Of a stretch of DNA of 64,000 nucleotides, positions 17,706-25,257 are shown one piece after another. Position numbers and translations under genes: made by a program. Below the pieces are notes generated by a model. That model saw only the letters and a program-made list of their open reading frames with translations. It did not search any database and had not been told where the DNA came from. Positions within the stretch are counted from its first letter, which is position 1. Each line of letters begins with the position of its first letter. Source of the DNA: Methylorubrum suomiense (GTDB lineage: Bacteria > Pseudomonadota > Alphaproteobacteria > Rhizobiales > Beijerinckiaceae); contig NZ_BPRE01000009.1 of the NCBI RefSeq assembly GCF_022179765.1, positions 62,001 to 126,000 on the forward strand. The letters run 5' to 3'.

Positions 17706-18691
17706 GGCGTAAGCCGCACGCCCGGCGCCGGTCGCTCCAGGAGGACTTCACGGCGGAAGCGCACGAGGCGAGCCGGTCGTCCCGCCGTGCCGCTCGTAAT
17801 GTCCTCGGTTTCCTCGACCAATCCCTGCTGCGCGACGAGACGGCGGAAGTTCTGCTTGTGCAGCCGCGTGCCGGAGAGTGCCTCGACGGTGCGCTGGAGC
17901 TGAAGCAGCGTGAAGGCCGGCGGCATCAATTCGAACACCACCGGACGGTACTTGATCTTGCCGCGCAGGCGGCCGATCGCGGTCGCGAGCACGCGGCGGT
18001 GGTCGAAGGCCATCGGTAGGCCCGTCGCCGCCGCATCGTCGGGCACGGCCGCACCGGATTGCCCGCGTGCCTCCGGAATGAGACCGGCCTCGAACAACAG
18101 CTCGTAGCGCTCGAGCACCCGCTCCTCGTTCCATGCCCCGCCGAGACCGAAATTCAGGCTGACGCGGTCCTCTCGCAAGCGGCGCAGTTTGGCGTCCGGA
18201 CCCTGAGCGACCCATTCCATCAGTCGCGGCTCAATGGCGGCCAACGCCTCGGGACGGCCCTCGCGGAAATCCTCCCAAGGCAGGTAGCGATACCAGTTGC
18301 GCCACGCCGCCTCGGCGAGGCCGGCCGGGCGCAACTCGCGCACGAGGGCGAGATAGGCCACCGAGAGCAGATGGACGCCGCGACCGCCGCCATCCCGATC
18401 ACGGTCGCCGAACGTGTAGAGTTGCTCGACGTAGCCGAGACGCTGATGCGTCTGCTGTTCCACCCAGGCCCGCAATCCCCGTTCCAGGGTCGCGTGCTCG
18501 GGGACCAACGGACCAGCCGGTAGGGCGCTGCTGCGTCCGGGCGCCTGCCCGGAAATCTGTACGGTCAGGGCGCGCGGCTCGCCCTCGGTCGCTGCCAGGA
18601 TCACGGCGACGAGTCCGACCGCCGACGCGTTGTCGGCCCGTTCGAGGCCCTCCGTAGCGAGGGCGACCACACCCGGTTCGGCCGTGCTCAT
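17687..18691 (-). CDS. NUDIX-like regulator with C-terminal winged helix (alphaproteobacterial NAD-regulator type)
   Basis: The 334-residue product begins with a NUDIX-like region (VVALATEGLERADNASAVGLVAVILAAT) that keeps the fold but shows no complete GX5EX7REUXEEXGU box, so hydrolase activity is unlikely. A C-terminal helix-turn-helix (FTLLQLQRTVEALSGTRLHK then QNFRRLVAQQGLV) is the DNA-binding end. This matches proteins annotated 'NAD regulator' (NrtR-related) in Alphaproteobacteria. No NAD biosynthesis gene lies nearby, so the target is unclear. The last residues overlap the shared terminator hairpin. Confidence 0.6.
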   Translation of the reverse strand: MSTAEPGVVALATEGLERADNASAVGLVAVILAATEGEPRALTVQISGQAPGRSSALPAGPLVPEHATLERGLRAWVEQQTHQRLGYVEQLYTFGDRDRDGGGRGVHLLSVAYLALVRELRPAGLAEAAWRNWYRYLPWEDFREGRPEALAAIEPRLMEWVAQGPDAKLRRLREDRVSLNFGLGGAWNEERVLERYELLFEAGLIPEARGQSGAAVPDDAAATGLPMAFDHRRVLATAIGRLRGKIKYRPVVFELMPPAFTLLQLQRTVEALSGTRLHKQNFRRLVAQQGLVEETEDITSGTAGRPARLVRFRREVLLERPAPGVRLTPSRRPG

Positions 18692-18953
18692 CCCGTCGAA
18701 CCCGATGCTCCCCGTCGCCGCAGATCGATGTGCAGTCCGAACTGTCACACGCAGTGCTCATGCCGGATGGGAACCGGCACCGTCAACGAGGGGATCGGTC
18801 TCGGCACCTCGTTTGGCCGAAGCGCGAGACACCATATGGCGCAAAATCACGGGCCACGGCTTCAACGCCGTCCCGCGATGGGACATGCAGGGGGAAATGT
18901 CGGTACCAATCGCCCCTTACGCGCCCGGAACGGCACGACCATTCGGGCACCAC

Positions 18954-19511
18954 TCAATGAACCGGGTGAGAGTCGCCGCGAAGGTGGCGGGCGACTTCGC
19001 GGCCGATCTCAACGGCGACGACATCGATGAGCTGCGCCAGGGGCGGATTGCGCAGGCCGACCACCAGACCTTTCATCGCGATGACGTGGTCGGCAAGTCG
19101 GTTGGCGCGACGCTGGGCGAGCCACTCGACGGGGCCACTGACCAAGCCTTCCGTCAGGTCGAATGCGAGACCCTGTGACATGGCCGCGCCGGATGCGGGA
19201 TCGCGAGCGAAACGTCCCATCAATCGAATCCACCGTGAACCCGCCTCTCGCGTGCGAAACTCCGTCTCGAACGGGTAGCCATCCGCGTCCGCTGCCCGAA
19301 GCATGCTCTCTAAACGCGCTGCATCCTCCGGGTCGATACGCGTGAGCGCCTGAGCCAGCGGAACGTCGACCGCCGCATCTTCCGACAGCATGAGCAGTCG
19401 GGCGAGGGCGGGCGACAACGCGAAGCGATCACTCTGCGGGTCATGAGCCCAAGCCCCGATGCAGGATGAGGCCGCAAAGGCGGTCGAAAGATCAGGCTGG
19501 AAGGCCGTCAT
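18954..19511 (-). CDS. Single PAS-fold protein, unknown partner
   Basis: The 185-residue protein contains a PAS-like fold: GAWAHDPQSDRFALSPALARLL (beta strands), TRIDPEDAARLESML (hinge) and FETEFRTREAGSRWIRLMGRF (PAC-like strand). The remaining ~60 residues (EWLAQRRANRLADHVIAMKG) are helical and could be a dimerisation or signal-transfer helix, but no kinase, GGDEF or output domain follows. It is probably a stand-alone sensory or adaptor protein. The ligand is unknown. Confidence 0.6.
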   Translation of the reverse strand: MTAFQPDLSTAFAASSCIGAWAHDPQSDRFALSPALARLLMLSEDAAVDVPLAQALTRIDPEDAARLESMLRAADADGYPFETEFRTREAGSRWIRLMGRFARDPASGAAMSQGLAFDLTEGLVSGPVEWLAQRRANRLADHVIAMKGLVVGLRNPPLAQLIDVVAVEIGREVARHLRGDSHPVH

Positions 19512-19826
19512 GTCGTCACCGAAACGGTTCGAACGTGGGTTCGCCCCGTCCGGGGCGGCCGTCCCGGACGTCCGCTTAAATTACCTGAGATTAATTTTGA
19601 CAGCCAGAGCCGCCGTGCGGAAAGCCTTAGCTTCGATTAGATACTCGCGTAAAGCGTTTAATTCGTCCAAGCAGTTGTATCAACCTGAGGTATGATTTTT
19701 CGGCAGTCCCGCGACGGCACGGCTTTAACGCCCGATTAACCATGTTGGGATGAGATCACGGATCAGGGCATCCCGGCATCACAGGACGCGACTGTTCGGT
19801 CCGGGGCCCCCGAGAGGGGCTGCACG
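19512..19826. other. Intergenic region between PAS gene and ParA-like gene
   Basis: This 315 bp AT-richer gap serves two divergent genes. Its main recognisable element is the CtrA-type box at 19725-19739. TTAA pairs near 19574-19592 have an 11-bp spacer and do not fit the CtrA pattern. Confidence 0.6.
19725..19739 (+). promoter_or_regulatory. CtrA-type box upstream of the ParA-like gene
   Basis: The sequence is TTAA-CGCCCGA-TTAA, followed by CCAT, a full match to the alphaproteobacterial CtrA consensus TTAA-N7-TTAACCAT. It ends 87 bp before the ATG of the ParA-like gene. Confidence 0.7.
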
Positions 19827-20498
19827 ATGAAAGCGATCACGTTCGTCACGCAAAAGGGCGGCAGCGGCAAGAGCACGCTCTGCATCTCTCTGGCGGTCGC
19901 CGCCCAGGAGGCGGGCCACAGCGTCTGCATTCTGGAGATGGATCGGCAGGCGACGATTTCCGACTGGCTCGACCATCGCACCGCGGAGGGACCGGAGGTC
20001 GCCCAGATCGATGCCACGCAGATCGACGCCGTGATGGCGCGTCTGGCCGAGTCGGCCTACGACTACGTCTTCATCGACACGCCCGGCGTCGATTCGTCCG
20101 GCACGCTGTCGGCGATCCGCGCGGCGGATCTCTGCATCATTCCCTGCCGCCCGACCCCCGCGGATCTGCGCGCCTTCAAGCCGACGCTCGCGGCGGTGTA
20201 TCGGCTGGAGAAGAAGTTCGCGTTCGTGCTGAACCAGACTCCGCCGCGCTCCTACCGCATCCGCGACGCCGCCGACGGGCTCGCGGTGCTCGGCATCCTG
20301 CCGGACGTCAACATCGTCGCCCGCACCGACCATCAGGACGCCATCGGCGTCGGTCAGGGCGTGACCGAATTCAACCCCAAGGGTCAGGCCGCGGGCGAGG
20401 TGCGCCGGCTCTGGAGCTGGATCGAGCGGCGGATGCAGGCGGCGCGTCCGCTGACTGGCCGGAACAGGATCGCGGATGGTCATGTCCAGGCCGCCTAA
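19827..20498 (+). CDS. ParA-family ATPase
   Basis: This 223-residue P-loop ATPase has the deviant Walker A motif KGGSGKST (Lys10 and Lys15), the LEMDRQ segment in place of the usual DxDPQ, and Walker B FIDTPG (Asp84). ParA/MinD-like ATPases dimerise on ATP, bind DNA or membrane and position cargo. It lacks the N-terminal HTH of plasmid-type ParA and is short, like orphan positioning ATPases. The next gene overlaps its end by 23 bp and encodes a ribbon-helix-helix-like partner. The position beside flagellar genes and a CtrA box suggest cell-cycle-linked positioning, which is inference. Confidence 0.85.
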   Translation: MKAITFVTQKGGSGKSTLCISLAVAAQEAGHSVCILEMDRQATISDWLDHRTAEGPEVAQIDATQIDAVMARLAESAYDYVFIDTPGVDSSGTLSAIRAADLCIIPCRPTPADLRAFKPTLAAVYRLEKKFAFVLNQTPPRSYRIRDAADGLAVLGILPDVNIVARTDHQDAIGVGQGVTEFNPKGQAAGEVRRLWSWIERRMQAARPLTGRNRIADGHVQAA

Positions 20499-20796
20499 GC
20501 TCAGCCTCGCCTCGATCGTCGCGGAGGCGACCCCGAAGCCCACCCGGTCGCCGGGCGCCGAGATCGTCAGCCTCGACCGGGCGGCACCGCCCCCGGCGGC
20601 CGGGACGGGAACGCTCAAGCAGCGCGCCAAGCAGATGTCGGTCTATCTCGAACCGCCGGTCTACGACCAGCTGCGCGACCTCGCCTTTGCCGAACGCGCC
20701 AAGATGCACGGGCTGATGTTGGAAGCGCTCGATCTGCTGTTCAAGCAGCGCGGCGCCCGCTCCATCGAGCAGATTCTGGGAGAGCGCCCGCGCTGA
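20476..20796 (+). CDS. Small ribbon-helix-helix-like partner of the ParA ATPase
   Basis: The 106-residue product has a disordered N-terminal half with PKPTRSPGAEIVSLDRAAPP. The C-terminal part (KQMSVYLEPPVYDQLRDLAF then AERAKMHGLMLEALDLLFKQ) has one strand and two helices typical of RHH DNA-binding proteins such as ParG/CopG. The disordered N-terminus plus RHH resembles ParG-type ATPase activators. It overlaps parA by 23 bp, implying coupled translation. ATG 20482 is an alternative start. It is not homologous to ParB with a KorB-type HTH. Confidence 0.65.
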   Translation: MVMSRPPKLSLASIVAEATPKPTRSPGAEIVSLDRAAPPPAAGTGTLKQRAKQMSVYLEPPVYDQLRDLAFAERAKMHGLMLEALDLLFKQRGARSIEQILGERPR

Positions 20797-21076
20797 CGCG
20801 CGACTGGGCTGTGCCTTCCAGCCGCCCTCAAAACCGAGAGGCTTCGAAAGAGCACGCCGCCATCGGTATGCCCTTTCGGGGCCTTCCGTCGTGCCGCCCT
20901 TGATCGGAGCTTCGAGGGGCGGCCTTCAATCGGATCGTTGTCGATCCTCGAAATCGCGGTCCGTATTGCAACCAACGGTGCGGGCAGGCTGGCGTATTCT
21001 GGCGTTTCCTCGCTCGGGATGTCGCTGCGCCGTCGGTGTGCGAAGATCGATGCGCGTGGGTTTCCGCTCGGAGCGA

Positions 21077-21823
21077 TCAGAACGGCAGCAGGATATCCAC
21101 GAGCTGCTGACCGTAGCGCGGCTGCTGCACGTCAGTGATCTGTCCGCGGCCGCCATAGGCGATGCGGGCCTGGGCGATTTTCGACGAGTCGATGGTGTTG
21201 TCGGATTCGATGTCCTCCGGGCGGACCACGCCGGCGACGATCAGTTCGCGCACTTCGAAATTGATGCGGATCTCCTGCTTCCCCTCGACCACGAGATTGC
21301 CGTTGGGCAGAACCTGATTGACCACCGCCGCGATGTTGGTCGTCACCGTCTCGGCCCGCTGGACCGAGCCCGCGCCATCGCTCGACGTGGTCGAAGTACC
21401 GGTGATGAGCTTGCCGGGGGTGATGCCCGCCGCCGCCACGGCGGCGCTGCTCTCCAACCCGAAGGCGTTGGGCAGACCGAGCCCCTCGGCGTTCGAGCGC
21501 GAGCGCTTGGTCTCGTTGTTGAGATTGGCCCGATCGGTGACGTTGACCTTCACGGTGAGGAGATCGCCGATGCGGGCCGCGCGCTGATCCTTGAAGAACG
21601 CCCGCGAGCCGGTGCGCCACAGGGAGTTCGGCGCGTAGCTCACTGGCTGGATATCCGGCATCGCCATGCGGACCGGCTTGTAGCCCGGCTGGCTGGTCGG
21701 ATCCTCGATCGCCGAGAGGGAGGGTGTCGCGCCGACCTGCGACAGGCGGTCGACGGTGTTGCAAGCGGCCAACGGCGCGGCGGCGCAGAGAGCCAGGGCG
21801 AGACGGGGGAGGCGAGCGGTCAT
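21077..21823 (-). CDS. flgH: Flagellar L-ring protein FlgH
   Basis: The 248-residue lipoprotein has a lipobox ending PLAAC (Cys21). Family motifs include SLWRTGSRAFFKDQRAARIGDLLTV (shown in part: IGDLLTV), ITGTSTTSSDGAGSVQR and the C-terminal GRGQITDVQQPRYGQQLVDI. It forms the outer-membrane ring around the flagellar rod. ATG 21823 gives a standard lipoprotein signal. A TTG at 21853 overlapping the flgA stop is the alternative. It is the last gene of flgF-flgG-flgA-flgH. Confidence 0.93.
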   Translation of the reverse strand: MTARLPRLALALCAAAPLAACNTVDRLSQVGATPSLSAIEDPTSQPGYKPVRMAMPDIQPVSYAPNSLWRTGSRAFFKDQRAARIGDLLTVKVNVTDRANLNNETKRSRSNAEGLGLPNAFGLESSAAVAAAGITPGKLITGTSTTSSDGAGSVQRAETVTTNIAAVVNQVLPNGNLVVEGKQEIRINFEVRELIVAGVVRPEDIESDNTIDSSKIAQARIAYGGRGQITDVQQPRYGQQLVDILLPF

Positions 21824-21849
21824 CGGAGAGGATGCCTTCGGAACGAGGA

Positions 21850-22926
21850 TCAATTGACGCCGGGCCGCGCGGGAAGCGCGCTGGCCTGGAGGACGGGCTG
21901 TGCCGCCGGAGGGCTGACCGAAACGCGGCCGGGGCCGATCACCACGGCCTGCAGAACCTTCTTCGAGGCGCCGTTCGTCACGGAGACGCTGGCGCCCAGC
22001 CGCCCGCTCTCGTTGGCGGTGCCGCGCATGGCCAGGGACACGCCGGTCGTCTCGAACACGATGGTGACGGCATCGCCGCGGCCGACGAGTTCCGGGGGCG
22101 CCACGTCGCCCGAGCGCAGCACCTGCCCGGCGCCGACCGGGCGCTGCGCGACTTGACCGACGGCGAGCGCACCGGCCGCGACGGCATCCGTCGGCACCGT
22201 TTCGCGGGGGCGGCGCTCGACGGCGAGGTCGGCGGCGGCGACCGCTTCCCCGCGGGCGAGATTCCGGGTCAGCACCGCGACTTCGCGGATCTCGACGGCG
22301 ACGCCCGCGACCCGGAGCGAGGCTTGGCGCTCGCCCAGCACGATGAGCCCGGCGACCCGGCGGGTGCGCGGATCGTAGGTCACATCGACCGCCGCTGCCG
22401 GGCCGTCGAGGTCCACGGGCGCCAGTAGGGACGGTGCCTCGCCGTCGAGGCGGACCGACAGCGCCTTGGGATCGAGGCCGTAGGCGCTCTCCAGCGAGCG
22501 CTTGAGGGCTGCCTCGATCTCCGGTGCGCCCACCCGACGGGCGGCGCGCTGCACGCTCACCTGCACCCGGCCGCCGGTTTCGATGCCGGTGATCCCGAGT
22601 GACGAAGCCGCCTCGGCGATGCGGCGTGCCTGGATCGTACCGACGGCACCGAGGCCGGGGGCGCGGAACAGCGCCCGGTCGGCAAGATCGGCGGGCGCGC
22701 CCTCGACGAGATCGCCGAGGCTGAGGGTGTCGCCGCGCGCCGTGACGTCGCCGCGCAATCGCAGCGTCGCATCGGAGGCCATCAGCGGCGCGGCGAAAAC
22801 GGCGAGCATCGCGAAGAGCGCGAGCGCGAGGGCGGTTCGGCCGAAGGCACCGCGGGACGGCGGCATCACGGCGAGGCGGGTCGGGCGGCGGATCGGACGG
22901 AGGGCGTGCATCACGATGATCCTCAA
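21850..22926 (-). CDS. flgA: Flagellar P-ring assembly protein FlgA
   Basis: The 358-residue periplasmic chaperone has an N-terminal signal segment (ALALALFAMLAVFAAPLMA) and a C-terminal SAF-like region (VLTRNLARGEAVAAADLAVE) with LVGRGDAVTIVFETTGVSLA, typical of FlgA. It helps FlgI assemble the P-ring; flgI is not in the window. The ATG at 22926 overlaps the flgG stop (ATGA), supporting translational coupling. ATG 22911 is an alternative. Confidence 0.9.
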   Translation of the reverse strand: MRIIVMHALRPIRRPTRLAVMPPSRGAFGRTALALALFAMLAVFAAPLMASDATLRLRGDVTARGDTLSLGDLVEGAPADLADRALFRAPGLGAVGTIQARRIAEAASSLGITGIETGGRVQVSVQRAARRVGAPEIEAALKRSLESAYGLDPKALSVRLDGEAPSLLAPVDLDGPAAAVDVTYDPRTRRVAGLIVLGERQASLRVAGVAVEIREVAVLTRNLARGEAVAAADLAVERRPRETVPTDAVAAGALAVGQVAQRPVGAGQVLRSGDVAPPELVGRGDAVTIVFETTGVSLAMRGTANESGRLGASVSVTNGASKKVLQAVVIGPGRVSVSPPAAQPVLQASALPARPGVN

Positions 22927-23714
22927 CCGCGGAACATCTGCGAGGTGGTGGAGAGCATCTGGTCGGCGGCGGTCACAACCTTCGAGTTCATCTCGTAGGC
23001 GCGCTGGGCCGCGATCAGCGACGAGATCTCAGTGACCGCGTTGACGTTGGCCTCTTCGAGATAGCTCTGCTGGAGGTTGCCGAAGCCCTCCGAGCCCGGC
23101 AGGCCGGTCACGGCGGGACCCGAAGCCGCGGTCTCGATGAACAGGTTGTCGCCGATCGATTCGAGACCGACCTTGTTGACGAAGCGGGCCATCTGGAACT
23201 GACCGAGGGCCTGGGGCGCGGTCTGACCGGGGATCGTCGCCTGGACCGCGCCGGTGGCGCCGATCGTCACCGATGTGGCCGTGTTCGGCACGGTGATGCC
23301 GGGATCGAGCAGGTAACCGTCGCGGGTCACCATCTGCCCCTGAGCGTCGAGGTCGAACGAGCCGTCGCGGGTATAGGCGGTGCGCCCGTCGGGCATCCGC
23401 ACCCGGAAATAGCCCTCGCCGCGGATCGCGACGTCGTAATCCTTCTCAGTCATGGTCAGGGTGCCCTGCGACATGACGCGGGCGGTCGAGACGGTCTTCA
23501 CGCCGGAGCCGAGGGCGAGGCCGGCGGGCAGAACCGTATTCTGATCCGAGGTCGAGGAGCCGGAGCGGCGCAGGTTCTGGTAGAGCAGATCCTGGAAATG
23601 CGCCTGCTGGCGTTTGTAGCCGGTGGTGCGCAGGTTCGCGATGTTGTTCGAGATGACCTGAACGTTGAGTTCCTGGGCCGCCATGCCGGTGGCGGCAGCG
23701 TAGAGGGCGCGCAT
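22923..23714 (-). CDS. flgG: Flagellar distal rod protein FlgG
   Basis: The 263-residue rod protein begins MRALYAAATGMAAQELNVQ and continues ISNNIANLRTTGYKRQ, the rod/hook N-terminal signature. The C-terminus (SYLEEANVNAVTEISSLI then AAQRAYEMNSKVV) is the matching conserved helix. Length fits FlgG. It overlaps flgA by 4 bp and follows flgF by 25 bp in the same operon. Confidence 0.95.
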   Translation of the reverse strand: MRALYAAATGMAAQELNVQVISNNIANLRTTGYKRQQAHFQDLLYQNLRRSGSSTSDQNTVLPAGLALGSGVKTVSTARVMSQGTLTMTEKDYDVAIRGEGYFRVRMPDGRTAYTRDGSFDLDAQGQMVTRDGYLLDPGITVPNTATSVTIGATGAVQATIPGQTAPQALGQFQMARFVNKVGLESIGDNLFIETAASGPAVTGLPGSEGFGNLQQSYLEEANVNAVTEISSLIAAQRAYEMNSKVVTAADQMLSTTSQMFRG

Positions 23715-23739
23715 CGGGGCCGATCCTTATGGGGCGCGA

Positions 23740-24480
23740 TCAGGCGACGTCGGCGAGGCGGCGGATCGCCGTGCCGCGCAGATCGTCGAGGCGCGAGACG
23801 ATGCTCGACACCATGGAATAGGTGCGGTTCACGTCCATCAGGCGGGTCATCTCGATGACCGGCTTGACGTTGGAGCGCTCAAGAGCGCCCGGCTCCAGAC
23901 GGCTCTCCGGCCCGGCGGGCTGCGGGGCGGCCTGGGCGGAGAACAGGTTGCCGCCCTCGTTCTGGAGGGCCTGCGGATCCGCGAAGGTCACGAGGCGGAT
24001 ACGGCCGCGCACGCCGAGATTGGTCGAGATCGTCCCGTCGGGGGCGATGCTCAGACCGGTCTCCTGCTGGCCGATGGTGATCGCGCCGCCATCACCCTGC
24101 ACGGCGTAACCGTCGGAGGTGACGAGATTGCCCTGAGGGTTGAGCTCGAAAGCCCCGTTGCGGGTGAAGCGCAGACCCTGCGGCGTCTGCACCGTCAGGA
24201 AGGCGTCGCCGCGGACCGCCACATGCAGCGCGTTGCCGTCGGGCTCGACCGGCCCCTGGGACAGGTCGAGCGGCGTGCCCTGGTCGATCACGTAGGACAC
24301 CCGCCGGTCCTGCCGCTGGAAGCTGTCGGCGGAGGCCACCGGCATCAGGTATTCCTGGAAGCGCGCCGAGCGGCCCTTGAAGCCCGTGGTCGAGACGTTC
24401 GCCATGTTGTTGGCGATGACGTCGAGCTCGCGGGCGAGCGCGGTCTGGGCGGAGACCCCAACGAAGAGCGCGTTCTGCAT
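23740..24480 (-). CDS. flgF: Flagellar proximal rod protein FlgF
   Basis: The 246-residue protein starts MQNALFVGVSAQTALAREL and has VIANNMANVSTTGFKGRSA, the rod-protein signature. The C-terminal helix is NVKPVIEMTRLMDVNRTY. ATG 24480 matches the conserved N-terminus; the upstream ATG at 24549 would add an atypical basic leader. It is the first gene of the leftward flagellar operon, divergent from fliL. Confidence 0.93.
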   Translation of the reverse strand: MQNALFVGVSAQTALARELDVIANNMANVSTTGFKGRSARFQEYLMPVASADSFQRQDRRVSYVIDQGTPLDLSQGPVEPDGNALHVAVRGDAFLTVQTPQGLRFTRNGAFELNPQGNLVTSDGYAVQGDGGAITIGQQETGLSIAPDGTISTNLGVRGRIRLVTFADPQALQNEGGNLFSAQAAPQPAGPESRLEPGALERSNVKPVIEMTRLMDVNRTYSMVSSIVSRLDDLRGTAIRRLADVA

Positions 24481-24566
24481 GGCTGGCCTCGAATGACGGC
24501 GGCGGATGCCCTCCCTCCGCAGGGTCCGTGCCAGACCTGGAAGCTTCATTTACCTTAATGAAAACA

Positions 24567-24589
24567 TGGATTTACTCAAAAAATCCATC
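24567..24589. repeat. Inverted repeat in the flgF/fliL divergent promoter region
   Basis: Two 8-bp arms, ATGGATTT and AAATCCAT, flank a 7-nt spacer in an AT-rich patch of the 267 bp divergent region. It could be a regulator operator or a transcript hairpin for flgF; nothing in the sequence decides. Confidence 0.45.
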
Positions 24590-24649
24590 TTCCGGCGCTG
24601 GGACCGCCGAAGCCTCGCGGCAAGTCCGACCCGGCAAATTCTGCCCTGC

Positions 24650-24664
24650 TTAAGCGGACGTTAA
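24650..24664 (+). promoter_or_regulatory. CtrA-type box upstream of fliL
   Basis: TTAA-GCGGACG-TTAA followed by CC matches the CtrA consensus TTAA-N7-TTAAC. It ends 83 bp before the fliL ATG. Control of fliL-fliM by CtrA is established in Caulobacter. Confidence 0.75.
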
Positions 24665-24747
24665 CCACGCCGGTCGAGAACGGAAGCGGGGCTGCGCGTC
24701 CGGCGCGCGGACCTTTCCGTGCCACTCCTCTCCATCACGAGCAGCAC

Positions 24748-25257
24748 ATGGCGAAGAAGCCCAAGAAGGCGCCCGAGACGGCAGGCGAGGGGGGCGAGGC
24801 GGAAGCCCCGAAGTCCAAGAAGAAGCTCATCGTCATCGTCGCGGCCGTGCTCCTGCTCGGTGGTGGGGGCGGTGGCTACGTCTTCATGAAGAAGAAGGCG
24901 GCCGCGGCGGAAGCCGAGCACGGCGCGCATGCCGACGTGAAGATGCCGGCCGTCTTCGTCGATGTGCGCGACATGATCGTCAATCTCAGCGCAGATCCCG
25001 GCCAGACCAAGAACAGCACCCTCAAGCTGCGCATCGCGCTGGAACTGAAGGACTCCAAGGTCGAGTCCGAGGTGAAGCCGCTGATGCCGCGGGTCGAGGA
25101 CGCGTTCCAGACTTATCTGCGCGAGATCCGCGCCAGCGATCTCTCGGGCTCCGCCGGGCTCTATCGCCTGCGCGAAGAACTGCTGCGCCGCGTCAACATC
25201 GCGATTCATCCTGCGAAGGTTGAGGCCGTGCTGTTCAAGGATGTGATCGTCCAATGA
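24748..25257 (+). CDS. fliL: Flagellar basal-body protein FliL
   Basis: The 169-residue inner-membrane protein has a Lys-rich cytoplasmic start, one transmembrane helix (LIVIVAAVLLLGGGGGGYVF) and a periplasmic stomatin-like domain (VDVRDMIVNLSADPGQTKNS). FliL surrounds the stator and supports torque. The stop overlaps the fliM start (ATGA at 25254). It is the first gene of the fliL-fliM-DUF6468-motE operon. Confidence 0.92.
   Translation: MAKKPKKAPETAGEGGEAEAPKSKKKLIVIVAAVLLLGGGGGGYVFMKKKAAAAEAEHGAHADVKMPAVFVDVRDMIVNLSADPGQTKNSTLKLRIALELKDSKVESEVKPLMPRVEDAFQTYLREIRASDLSGSAGLYRLREELLRRVNIAIHPAKVEAVLFKDVIVQ

Noticed and set aside
16841..18910. Near-repeat of a CAGGGGGAA(A)TGTCGG stretch at ~16840 and ~18890
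   Set aside because: It is only about 15 bp with one indel in GC-rich DNA and has no further flanking similarity, so chance is likely.
19574..19592. TTAA pair suggesting another CtrA box
   Set aside because: The spacer is 11 bp rather than 7.
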